Part shown: positions 44,800-55,684 of the stretch, piece by piece
Position numbering within the stretch: position 1 is the stretch's first letter
Layout: each line of letters starts with the position of its first letter
Assembly (NCBI GenBank): GCA_963281155.1
Contig: CAUJLY010000003.1
Coordinates: forward strand, 6,014,001 to 6,078,000
DNA length: 64,000 nt
Direction of reading: 5' to 3'
From: Rhabditophanes sp. KR3021
Lineage: Eukaryota > Nematoda > Chromadorea > Rhabditida > Alloionematidae
Notes under the pieces: model-generated
Databases searched by the model: none
Seen by the model: the letters and a program-made list of their open reading frames with translations, nothing else
What the model was told of the DNA's origin: nothing
Translations under genes and position numbers: made by a program

Positions 44800-45867
44800 A
44801 ATAGGGATTTATTAAAAAGCACCCAGTCCATTTGCATGTCGTCGATATTATACCAAATGTGATAGAGCAAACAATAGCTGTGTCTAATGAAAGAGAGTTC
44901 TATAGAAAGCGATTCTATAGGTTTCCCAAATATATAGGACATTGCAAATAATTTATATATACTTATGCATCTGTCTGCATATTATTTTGAGAAAAACGTT
45001 AAGTAGGATGTAATAAATTAAATCATTTTTTGTGCAAATTTTAGTTTAATTTGATGGGGAAAGATTATCTATGCATCTTTGTTAATTAGAGTGATATGAA
45101 ATGTGACGGCAGTTTTATTTTTGCAAGTAATTTAGGTGTTCGTTCTTAATCTTTTTAAACAGGAATTGTAACAAAATATGTAGAACAAATTCATATTAAT
45201 GTACCAGACAGGTGATTTTTATTAGTAACTGATGTTTATCCACATGTGAAATGTGACTTAAGTATTTGTTCAAAAGCGGTGCTTTATCTCGTCATTTCGG
45301 GACTTAGCAAGTTACATTTCATGCATAATGCGATCCTAAAATCGTGTCTTGAGGACATACAAAGGCTGAAAATGTTACCCAACAGTTATACGACCATAAC
45401 TCCTCAAGGTGTCGATAAAAAATTACAATTTGATTTCTACCAGATTAGGAATGCACCTTTTCGAGACTTCTTTTTTATCATTTTCTTGCAGACGGCCTAT
45501 CCCTAACCAAATGAGATTTTAACTTTGTACATAAGAGCGTTGATTAATGTAAACCTATTTTGACACTTATAAACATTTTACGAAAAATATTTTTTTACCA
45601 TTTGTGATCTTCCCTTATTAATAATCCTACCAAGCAAACCACTTGATTTTATAAATATGCCACGGTATTTTTATACCCAAATCAGTAAAAAGATCTTTGA
45701 TATCTCTTTTTTGCTCGGCAGGGGAGGCATTTAAATTTTTTCACAAAAAAATGTTGCAGACTAATTTACGGAGTTTCAGGTTTAACTATAAGGAAATAAA
45801 AGCATTATAAAAAATTAGTTTAAATGCAACATTTCCAATAAAACACTTTGATTGCTTCTTAAAAATA
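44800..45867. other. Intergenic, no gene recognised
   Basis: About 1.1 kb. One 86-codon plus-strand frame at 45246-45506 has no motif or promoter. The right end abuts a MITE. Confidence 0.45.
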
Positions 45868-46044
45868 CAGTGAAGTTTGTACTTAGTGTACATTAAGTTT
45901 AATGAACATCTTTTAATAATAAACAAAAAAAATATTGGTTGGTTTTAGTGTTAAATTCCATTTTTTAGTCTGAGTATAGTGAATATAGATATAGTGAACA
46001 AATATGCCGGTCCCTTCGGTGTTCACTAAACACGAATTTCACTA
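45868..46044. mobile_element. Pogo/Tigger-like MITE, 177 bp
   Basis: Terminal inverted repeats of about 25 bp start CAGTGAAGTTTG (45868) and, read inward from the other end, TAGTGAAATTCG (46044). They share 19 of 25 bases, and both ends are flanked by TA, the target-site duplication of Tc1/mariner/pogo elements. Subterminal TAGTGAA-type motifs recur inside (45976-46003). The interior includes CCGGTCCCTTCGGTG next to the repeat, which is like the ends of pogo/Tigger elements. There is no transposase, so it is non-autonomous. Confidence 0.6.
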
Positions 46045-46301
46045 TAGTTCAATACAAGACTATCATGTGTTAGGCTTGATCTATTATAGCTAAGAATAGA
46101 AAGTGCAACTGGAAAACTCTCTTAGCAGAAATAGACGGGAGGATGTAGCTTTATAAAGTCTGTATAAATGTCCACAGTCACATATATATGTGATTAATTT
46201 TTTTTCAAAAATAAACAATTGTTCATATAAATCATTATAGTTAATTTATTAAAAGACATTTATTTTGTCAAAATATTTAACAATACAAGAAATAAATAAA
46301 T

Positions 46302-46952
46302 TTAGGAAGAGAACTGTCCACATTCTCGGATATAATAAAACGCCAAGTTATCCAATGATTTTGAATGAACACACTTTAGTATTTTATTCCAACTATAATT
46401 GACTTCACACAAATTGAATGCTTTTTGTTGATCAAAACAACGACAAATGGTTATATCTAAAAAATATGGTGTACTTTTTATTATTTTCTCTCTATTTCCA
46501 AACTCCACAGAAATGTCTTCCTTACAATGTGTTGAACAGGTAATTTGCAAAATAGCAAGTGATTCGGGACATAAGAATTGTTTAAACCTAATACAACTTG
46601 CAGATAACATCTTGAGGTTTGTAAATCCTTTGAAATAGTTTTCATCATACTGCTCATAAGTAATGCCACAATCTATATGATAAGTTATTTCTATTTTAGG
46701 GATAGTTTTCTCTAAATGAATATCACTTAAATCGAAATTGATATTTGATAACACAAAAGTTATTAATGTTGGTGGAAAATGACTAATAGCTTCTCTGAAC
46801 TGTAGTTTTAGTCTGCCATTCATTCTGTTATCTTGATCTTCATCACGCATAAATAAGCCTACGTATGTCAAGTTGTGAAACAAACTGTCACGCCCTGGGT
46901 TGAAGAAATTTGCAATTTTATTACAAATATTAAAAAACGATACATTCCCCAA
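46302..46952 (-). pseudogene. LRR-like protein fragment, 5' end missing
   Basis: A ~216-codon open frame with no ATG at its start (TGA lies just upstream; the first in-frame ATG is ~35 codons in). It has LRR-like alternation (FPPTLITFVLSNINFDLSDI, FTNLKMLSASCIRF, CPESLAILQITC), as in nematode F-box/LRR-type proteins. No F-box is present. It is squeezed between the MITE and the 3' end of rib-1 (about 100 bp), leaving little room for upstream exons. It is probably a truncated copy. Confidence 0.45.
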
Positions 46953-47055
46953 TAATCATAGTATTCATTGTGGTCTTCCAAAAAAAGAATAGATAATTTT
47001 TGTATTGTATATTACAATTTTTGGCAACAGGAATGTATAAATATATTACATAATC

Positions 47056-49084
47056 TCAGTGATTATTCCTAATCTGATTTTTTACACGTCTAAATATCAC
47101 TTCAATAGAAGTTTCGATAATATTTTTATAATTACTTAAATGCTTCCAATAATACTCCTGCCCGTATTCTTTCATTGCCTTTACTTGTTCATAAGTGTAC
47201 TGCCCAAGTTGATCAACTAACTGAAAAGGAATAACTTAAAATAATAGTTTCAGCAACTCACTAAAACACTCATTTTTTCTGGCACAAAAACAACTGCTTT
47301 CTTCCAGTCAATGATTTCTGAAAAAGGCAAAACCCAATCATCTGATAAAATAACTGGAATACAGCCAGCTTTCAAAGCCTCAATAAATCTAAAACTCGCT
47401 AATCTTCGTCCTCGTGGAGCTAAACAGAAAGTTGAATTACGCAGCAAGTCATTGTAGTCCCATTTATCATACATTTCGTTATCAATTTCACATCTGGAAT
47501 CTTCAAATTTTTTCCAGTCCGTATTGTGCTTGCAAGTCGTCATCATAACAATTGACTCTCCATTATGTAAATGATACAAAGAATCTCTCGTTTCACTACC
47601 AATCCCATAAACATATCTCTTTCCCTTGAAACTAACAAAATACTTGTCATCATCACTTACTCTCTTCAATTTAACCAACTCTTTATCCGCATCTTTTTGT
47701 GAAAAAGTATGATCAGCATGAAAAAGCGGAAAAGACAAGTCAAAAAAAGCTCGTAACTTCTGGGCACTAAAACTAGACCGTGCTATCATTGCATATCCAT
47801 AATTAAAAGCCAAATTGTGATCTGCATAATCAGGAAATGTTCCATGATAAAAGTTGTAAATCAAATGATTTCTCCCATTGTTCCAAATATTTTTTATCTA
47901 ACAACTTTATTTGACCATCAACATCCCTCACAAAATTTTCACTTATCCTATCTCTGTCAATTGTATCTATACTTAAAATGAACAAACATCCTTTCTCAGG
48001 TTGGTCTGTATAATAGTGAGATTTCCGTAACACCTAAAAATATTGGTAGATCTTATATTGTTCTTTTAAGTATAAATTTTAACCAAACTATATACCAAAG
48101 GTATCTTTTAAAAGGACATTTTTCGAATTTTGATTATGAGTTACTTTTAAATTTGCTGTCGTTTGTAGTGTATTTATACTTTTATTAACTTATTACATTT
48201 ACTTATTGTTCCCTCATTACTTTAGTTGTCACTCACGCAACTGGAGTTATTATGGGGAAAAATAGTGTCAATAACGATGTCAAGAAGAGTCTCAAAATAA
48301 GAATGAAATGGCTTTGCCACTTGGAATGAGACAGTAGTTGCCGTATGAAGCTACTGGAAAAGAGCCACTAATCGTAGTCTGTAGGGAGAAAAGATACTCG
48401 ATCAAAAGGTAAATGTAGTATTTTAAGTCACAAGTAATTGTTTCAGTTTCAGACCAGCCGCTACAACCAAGGCGTTTTTTGGTTTGGTTAAAAAAGCTGA
48501 TGACTTCTCTTTGACTGAACATGAAAAGCTGCTAAACAAAAGAAGGCCAAAGTGGAAGCTTAATGAATGGCATTGAGGAAGAGTCCACACTGACTGCTAA
48601 TTTCGCCAAGGCCTTTTTCAATTATTCAAGCATCAGATCACCAATTGCGAACATGGCAAATGCTTTTTGGCAGATGTCTATAAGCTCAATTGTATCAATG
48701 CAGTGCAGTCGCTGACATCTTGACCGAAGAGATCCTTAAACTCAAGATGACTACTGATAAATAATTTTAACATGTTTCTGATTCCCCGTTTAATTTTAAT
48801 AAAGTGCAAACCTCCAAAAATTTCGCATAAACTAGTGATGACTCCTGGCCTTCGTCGTTGTTCGGGTAGACGTAAACTTTTAAGTTAGTGTCCTTGCATT
48901 TGTTCATGTCAAAACAGGTTTCCATGTTGTATTTTGGATCTATTAGAGGCTCAGTTCGGTTTGGATAGTAGATAGATATATCAAATTGATCTGATTCATT
49001 AGATTTAGAGGGAGATAAGTGCCAATTTATGAACAAGATTGTTCCCACAATTAATAGAAATACTAGACGATGTGTTTTTTTCAT
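47056..49084 (-). CDS. rib-1: Exostosin RIB-1 (EXT1-like, GT47 only), with an apparent frameshift
   Basis: Exons 49084-48812, 48033-47262 and 47220-47056; about 402 residues once a frame change is allowed for. Type II anchor ([18 protein letters not shown]), then the GT47 domain: [66 protein letters not shown] and [11 protein letters not shown]. It ends shortly after GT47 without the GT64 domain of vertebrate EXT1, as in nematode RIB-1, which works with RIB-2 to extend heparan sulfate in the Golgi. Near 47890-47895 a run of six A (minus strand) shifts the frame between IKLLDK and [10 protein letters not shown]. Intron 1 (778 bp) holds decayed foreign sequence. Confidence 0.88.
48230..48775 (+). 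pseudogene. Decayed coding fragment inside rib-1 intron 1
   Basis: GC-richer than the surrounding intron. Broken plus-strand frames read like protein ([20 protein letters not shown], then [20 protein letters not shown] in another frame) with stops and frame changes. There is no intron-like punctuation, so a processed pseudogene is possible. The parent gene is not identified. Confidence 0.4.
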
Positions 49085-49240
49085 GTTTTATATGGAAGTA
49101 GAGTTTTAGTAATGGACTGAAATAAGTTTGCCCACACTTTTGAATTTGAAAGATTGTGAAGAGATTGTATTCCAAACTTTGTTTGTGCATATTCGTTGTT
49201 AGTGGTACCTTGTCATTTCCTTCATTATAATATTTTAAAA
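49085..49240. promoter_or_regulatory. Divergent promoter of rib-1 and PRCC
   Basis: Only 156 bp separate the ATG codons of rib-1 (minus) and the PRCC homologue (plus), so both must share this short region. No TATA box is evident. Confidence 0.5.
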
Positions 49241-50195
49241 ATGTCTGGACTTACCGAAACAAAAAGTGGCAAACGAAGCTCAACAGTCCAAGGAGAACCT
49301 CCGTCTAAGCAACCAAAAAAATCGATTCCACTATTTGGAAGTCTGAAAAAAAGTAACTTTACATCTCATTTTTCTCTGCTTAATTAATCATTTTCCAGAT
49401 TTAGCAGCTTTGCAAGATTCAGATTCAGATGACGATTATAAGCCCACATCACGTGGCATTTTCTCTAACCCACAAGCTCGCTTTGGATGTGGCTTGCTAA
49501 ATAAATTACCGAATGCCAAATCAAAAGAAGCATCAACTAATTTGGGGAGTGCTTTAAAGTTTATACCGAAAGTTGTTGTTATAAAGCAAGAAGAAAAGGT
49601 AACACAAACACCAAAAGTCCAAAAGGCTGTGACTGAAGATAGTGATGACGAGGATGAGAGACAAACCGATTTTTTGGGTATAAAAGGAAATAGTTTGAGT
49701 GATGTGGCACCTTTCGATGAAATTATAGATAATGAGCCTTCTTTGGATATTTTTATGTCTGAGCAAGCGGCTGGTCCTTCTAAACCCGTTCCAGTGGAGG
49801 TGGAAAAAATCGGAGGAGTAGATCAGCATTCGAGGCCTGGTGAAATTTCTGACCAAACAGCTAAGGACCTGATCTACAAATACGAACTCTCACAATTTGG
49901 AATAACTCCCGAAAATGCAGATCGCCACGCCAAAAATATCATCGACATCAACGTCGACAAAGAAATGGGCCCTAACATCCACTCTACAATCATGGCAAAC
50001 ATCAGTTTCGGAAACGCCATCCTCACCAATCACGCCCGCCCTCAACCTAAAACAGCCAAGGACAAGCTTGCCAAGCAAAAGCACCAAATTACCTACCTTG
50101 CAGACCTCGCCGTCAAGCAAGAAGAAACTCTCAAAGATTCATGGGCTGCTGGGAAAGAAATCCGAAAGACTGCCGCTAAAAAATATGGCTTTTAA
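49241..50195 (+). CDS. prcc: PRCC homologue (nuclear, splicing-associated)
   Basis: Exons 49241-49352 and 49399-50195; 302 residues. The C-terminal signature of PRCC is clear: KHQITYLADLAVKQEETL followed by the end AAKKYGF. The N-terminal two thirds are low-complexity and acidic (DSDSDDDYKP, EDSDDEDERQ) with Pro/Lys stretches, as in other PRCC proteins. Human PRCC is a nuclear protein that associates with pre-mRNA splicing factors and is fused to TFE3 in papillary renal carcinoma. The start ATG agrees with the short basic N-terminus. Confidence 0.85.
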
Positions 50196-51462
50196 GATAA
50201 ATATTATTCTGCATTTTATTATGTATACTCTTTTTAATTGGAACAAATAAACAATTTACTGTTTATCATGTCGTTTCTTTCTTTTTTTGTTTGTTAATGA
50301 TTAATGATCTTTTCGGTGTTAAATAGTTTAATCAGTACATAAAAATCTACACATTCTAATGTTTTTATTTGACAAGTCTATTATCAGCAGACATTAAATG
50401 CAAATGTTTACAGGAATAACCGGATAATGTTTTCAAGCAAGTCCTTTCATTTGAGTAAATCACAGTGACTCCTATAAAGAATAACTTCTACCCAATTAGG
50501 TTGGTATGACGCATCTTGCTTATACTCCACTTTTGCGTGGCTTTTTCTTCCTTTACTAAACCTCATTTTAGGTATCAATCCTCTAATTACGTTTACATGA
50601 TAGTGAACTTATCAGGGTGTAACACATTCTCGACATTACCGACCATGCACCTTTCCTTATTCTATACATCAATCTTTGTTCAATTATTTTAGACTTTCGA
50701 TTCCTTTGTGTCTCGGTTACCTTGCCTTTTTAGTGTTGATTTGATTACAATCTTTTTTTAACATAGTTTAAGAATCTTATTATCCGAAAAATTGATTCGT
50801 CTAAAGCCTTAGTGAGGTTGTTATAGTTTAATTAATTGTTAGTATGCAGTCGGACATGGCATCAAACCAAATGTGTACTATGTGTATACAATATATGCAC
50901 ATATTTATTTTTTCATCATATACATTTATTTATTCTATCCTCAGCCACATATGCAACAAATAAAGTATAAATATATTCATATGTATTAAGACATTAATGT
51001 ATCCCACTTTATTTACACTAATGAATTATACCTTTTTTATGTGTATTTTGTTGTCCTGTGTAAACTTTCACTATTTTTTTACACTTTAACTAGATTTGAT
51101 TTGAGCTGTTCAATCATGTAATAGGAAACATTTTATTTATTCCTATCCTATTCATCACTCGAACAAAGATATTTATATCATCCTCTTTTATTCCATGACT
51201 CCTTTTAAACAACAAACAGGCTACTACTTTTTTTGACACAAATTTTCCTTTTTATCACAACATGCATATACTCTCTCCTCATCGATTAGAGCTTCATAAA
51301 AAAGAGTTTAAACTTCCACATCTTTACATATATTCGGAAAAATCAACGACTGTTACCACTTTACATATATCCACTCAATAAATTATACTTATTTTATAAT
51401 ATTTTGTGACGTCATTTTAGAAAAGCCCTTCGAATAAACACAACTTTCTAACTATTTAAAGA
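50196..51462. other. Intergenic, no gene recognised
   Basis: About 1.27 kb, T-rich, between co-directed genes. PRCC's AATAAA signal is near 50247. No coding frame, tRNA or hairpin of note; it should contain the CLASP promoter. Confidence 0.5.
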
Positions 51463-53708
51463 ATGTCTGCTAAGACTACAATACGCGGACCGGCTCGCGT
51501 CATGAGCGTCACTTCAAGGAATACAGGAACGGCAGGAGCTTGTACGGAGGCTGACTTTGAGAAGAACTTTACAGCTGTTCCGGTTGCAACAGTGAGTAAA
51601 TATTTTATTGACTTTGACTTATTTACTTTTAGATCAACAATCGTTCAGAGCTGGTGCAATATTTTAATGGGATCATGGATGGACTTAATGCATCTGATGT
51701 GGATTGGGAAAAACGTGTTTTGGCTTTGAAGAAGCTACGTTCTTTGATTAATTGTGAGGCTCATCTGATGCCGGAATTTGACGCTGAGGTACTCTCCAAA
51801 CTAGTTATACCCTTGGAAAGGGCAATGAAGGATTTGAGGTCCCAAGTTGTTCGTGAGGCTGCCTATACAATTAGTCTATATTGTAAGGTGTTCGGGCATA
51901 AAATGCTGCGTTTCATCGAAGACACTTTTGAATCATTGTTGAATGTGGTACAGTCCAGTGCAAAAGTCATGTCTAGTTCTGCCGTTATCTTACTAACTTA
52001 TATTGGAAGTTACATCGAAAGCGGACGTTTGTTGACGCACATGAATGTAGCTGCTCTTCACAAGTCTCGTGAAATCAGGCGCGCCATTTCCGTGATGTTT
52101 CAGAAGATAGTTGAAAATTGGGATTCAGCTATTTTGGTGAAGCAAATGGGTGAGGTTTCTTCCATTCTAACGCGTGGTCTGAATGATGCCGATCCCGAAG
52201 TTAGGCAGAATGCTAGAGACACGTTCGTTTTGTTCGAGGAGAGTTATAAGGAGGTTGCTGGTAGGATCTTCAAAACACTAGATTCTGCTAAGCAAAAGGC
52301 TATGACTGGGAGATTGACGTCAAGTTCTAGTACTCGTTCAATCACTGAGACCATCAAATCAGCTGCACGTACAGGTATTCCAGTCAGTAAAGCTTCCTCT
52401 GGTTATGGGAGAGCCGCCAGTGAAATTGACGCTGCCTCAGTTAGAAGAGCGATCAAAAACTCGACAATCAAGACCACCACTCTTCGTCCTCAACTTCCAA
52501 CCAGTCGGCTAATTCAACCTAAGAGTCCAGCAATCACGACTCCTCACTTTTCCCACAGAAAACCAACTTTCTCTCGTGAGAAGAGTTCTGATCTGAATAA
52601 TCTTAACATGAAAGGTTTGTCTCTTTCATCTAATGGGGAAGGCTTCTCTGCAATCAGACTCTCCAATGAAGCCAGTCGCTTAAGTCAACCCAAATCAACT
52701 CCCATTTCGTCTATGTACATCTCCCAAAGGAAACCCACTCATCAACAATCTATGACTCGTGAATCCAGTTCTGATCTTAATGGAGGGGCGTATGGTGACA
52801 ACAGGTCACCTTACGATGCTGGTAGATTAAGTCAAGGTAAAACATCAGGTAGTTCTTCAACACATTTCTCCCAGAGAAAGCCAACTTACCAAGTGAATGG
52901 CCGTGAATCAAGTTATGATTTAAATGGAGGTTCTAGTAGTTCAACTATTTCAACGAATGGCGATGGTGGCACTTCGACCACTAAATTTTCATATGAGTCT
53001 GCTGCTGCCTTCGAAAAAGACCTCCATGAACAAGATAGAGTTATCTCCGCTATTATTGAAGACTTGATGCCAGACAATTCAAATGGAAACAAAGCAGCTG
53101 CTGCGAAGGGATTGGAAACGTTAGCCAAAGACAATGTCTTCAAGAAGTGGGATGATCATTTCAAGACTATTTTGTTGTTGCTAGTCAAGAACTTTGACAC
53201 CACCGATGACACTACGTTAATGAATATTGCCGGTGCTTTCAAGGAACTAGTGAACAAACAACCCTCGCGCTTCAATGACTATATCGAGTTGGTTACTAAG
53301 GCAATTGTGGCAATCAAGGGACGTTCTGAGAGAAACTCAAAAGCAATTGACTTGTGTGCTGCTGCTATGGCCAAACAGTTAGAAGCTCCTCGTCTACTCA
53401 ACATCTTGAATACAATCGTGGACACAGAAACTGACGAATACCAATTGTCGAATGCATTAAAGATGCTAGCCAAGGTTTTTGAATACTTACCCAGAAAAGA
53501 TGCTCTCGCCTTTCTCGGAACTTCTTTCCCACTTATTGTCAAAAGCTACAAACATCCCGTTTCTACAGTTAGACGCGCCACCGTCCTTTCTCTAGTTACA
53601 ATCATCCGCAAGGTCGAAAGAGTTAACGTCGAACCATACTTACAAGGCCTTGACAAGTCTCAACTTCGTCTTCTGGATGTATATCTTGAAAAAATTGACT
53701 CAAGATAA
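51463..53708 (+). CDS. CLASP family microtubule-associated protein
   Basis: Exons 51463-51591 and 51633-53708; 734 residues, short for CLASP (usually ~1000 or more). After a short leader there is a CLASP_N/TOG2-type domain (VLALKKLRSLINCEAHLMP, MKDLRSQVVREAAYTISLYC, DADPEVRQNARDTFVLFEES). The linker holds an EB-binding type motif (TGIP in ARTGIPVSK) and three degenerate repeats of the form LxQxK...SQRKPT...RESSSDLN. A C-terminal CLIP/kinetochore-binding TOG-like domain follows (about residues 490-734). One TOG domain between the first and last may be missing. The protein stabilises microtubule plus ends, spindle and cortex. Confidence 0.88.
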
Positions 53709-54707
53709 ATAATTCTCTTCTATTTTAATTATGTATTGTGTGTGATTCGGTAGTACAAGTTTTCGTATGTATAAACTTAATTTAATAAATGCCTTATAAT
53801 TTGGTTCTGTGTTTACCTAATGTTTAATCTTTGAAAGTAGATTTGTTTATTCTTCGCAAGAATATTATTTTTGCGTTTCGCACATTCATTTGATGATTCT
53901 TTTATCTATCTCTTCAAGTCCACGGGGACTAATATTTAAAAATATAAATGTTCTTGAGAGTCTATCAGAAATATCCGAAATAACTCAAAAGTATGTGTTA
54001 AATATCTGAATACATTTGCCTAAATGAACGGAAACTGTCTGTAACTGCAAGTGTCACCTAATTCTAATCAAAATTTTGTTATATTGTCTAACCAAAACTT
54101 CCTTGTTTTTTGTTTACCCACAATTTATCAACTAAAAAATGTAAGTTAATATTATAGTTAACCAAAAAATTCAATTTTATTGACTTCTTTAATATTTAGC
54201 AAGAAACACCACATCATTTAAAATCATCTTCCCTACAAACATACAAAGATTAAAATTTACCACATTTTTGGCTGTCATACAAAACAATCCAACTTCATAT
54301 TAAAATACAATTACTCATTTGTTATCATTGTATGGCAATCTTAAGAGATGATACATTTTTGGTGTAGACTAGGCTTGCCTACAACTTTATAATCCAGAGA
54401 GTCTTTTTTGGAAATTAATAATTTGCACACACTGAATAAACAATTCAAATCTTACAAAACATGCTTTGTACTCATCAAAAAAATATTATTTTCTTGTTTT
54501 TATTTTTTGTAGACTTATAATAACGTATTTGATGGTAATGCGTTTGACCTTTGTATAAATTTGAATAGCTGCCATTTAAATACTATTTGAAAGGACAAAA
54601 TTTAAACATTAGCCCAAATTTGAATATAACTAAGGAATATATATAGAATTCCATCTTCATTCTCATCACACTTCATTTGTTATTTACCCTTTTTGGTCCA
54701 CTACAAA
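53709..54707. other. Intergenic between CLASP and GIPC
   Basis: About 1 kb. CLASP poly(A) signal (TTTAATAAATG) near 53783. ATATATAG near 54638 could act as a TATA element for GIPC. Otherwise no feature recognised. Confidence 0.5.
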
Positions 54708-55684
54708 ATGAGATACTCGAGAAGTGAAAGCCGTAACCAAAAGTTTAAAAAAGAAGACATCAACGCTCTTTTATCAGCTCAGGCAACGCAAATGTTCGGA
54801 GATAACTCAGTTGTTGTCAATGCTACGGCTGTTCCACATCAGCCTCGTTTTGAATGTGCATTGGCTCATGGATCTCCGGTTTCTTTTATCGCTGGATTCA
54901 AGAATTTAGGAGAGTTGTATAAGTCCATTGGTGAAGCTTTTAATGTTGATTCGGGGGAGATTATGTATTGCACTTTGAATACTCAGAAAGTTGAACCTAA
55001 TACCTTTATCACCAATAATATCAATGTTGGAGATATTATCTATGCTCATGTCAAGGGGCAAAAGAAGGAGGTTGAATTGACTAAGACAGGAGATGCTCTT
55101 GGAATTACTATTACGGACAATGGCAATGGTTATGCTTCGTCAAGAAAATCAAGCCAGGCTCAGTTTCAGACATGGCCAATCCTGCCATCGCTGTTGGGGA
55201 TCACATCGAAAAGTTAAACGGAATATCAATGGTTGGCATGAAACACTGCGATGTGGCTAGAAGTTTAAGAAGCCTCAAAGTAGGAGAAACTTTCATCTTG
55301 AGATTATTGGAACCTACCAGAACTGGATTCACTTATATCGCCGCTAGAACAAACAAGGGAGCTCCGAAATCACTTGATTCAGTGGGAACAGGAACCTTGC
55401 GATTCAAGTCAAATGGTGAAGCTGTCATGCAAGAAGCTCCCAATCAGTTCATCGTCAACAAAATGAATGACATCTTCGACTCTTACCTAGGTCTCCACGA
55501 CGATGAGTTGGCATTAACAGTGTGGGAACTAGGAAAAACAGCCACTTCCGCGATCGCTCTCACCACCATCATCGCCGACTCCCATCTCGGTGCCTTTGAC
55601 TTTCCTGCCGAACTTATTTTCGACATGTGGGGCGTCGTAGATGACTTCAAAAATCAAAGACTCCAAGAAACTTCCAAACAATAG
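54708..55684 (+). CDS. gipc: GIPC-family PDZ adaptor, with an apparent frameshift
   Basis: Intronless, ~325 residues once the frame is restored (human GIPC1 has 333). The GH1 region (FECALAHGSPVSFIAGFKNL) leads into the PDZ (EVELTKTGDALGITITDNGN), and from there the conserved PDZ continues in the next frame (VKKIKPGSVSDMANPAI, GDHIEKLNGISMVGMKHCDV). The GH2 domain closes the protein (LGLHDDELALTVWELGK). The frame change lies at 55131-55137, where one T appears lost from TATGCTTCG. GIPC proteins link transmembrane cargo tails to myosin VI on endocytic vesicles. Confidence 0.9.

Noticed and set aside
45246..45506. 86-codon plus-strand open frame
   Set aside because: No motif, promoter or splice signals; sits in decayed AT-rich sequence.
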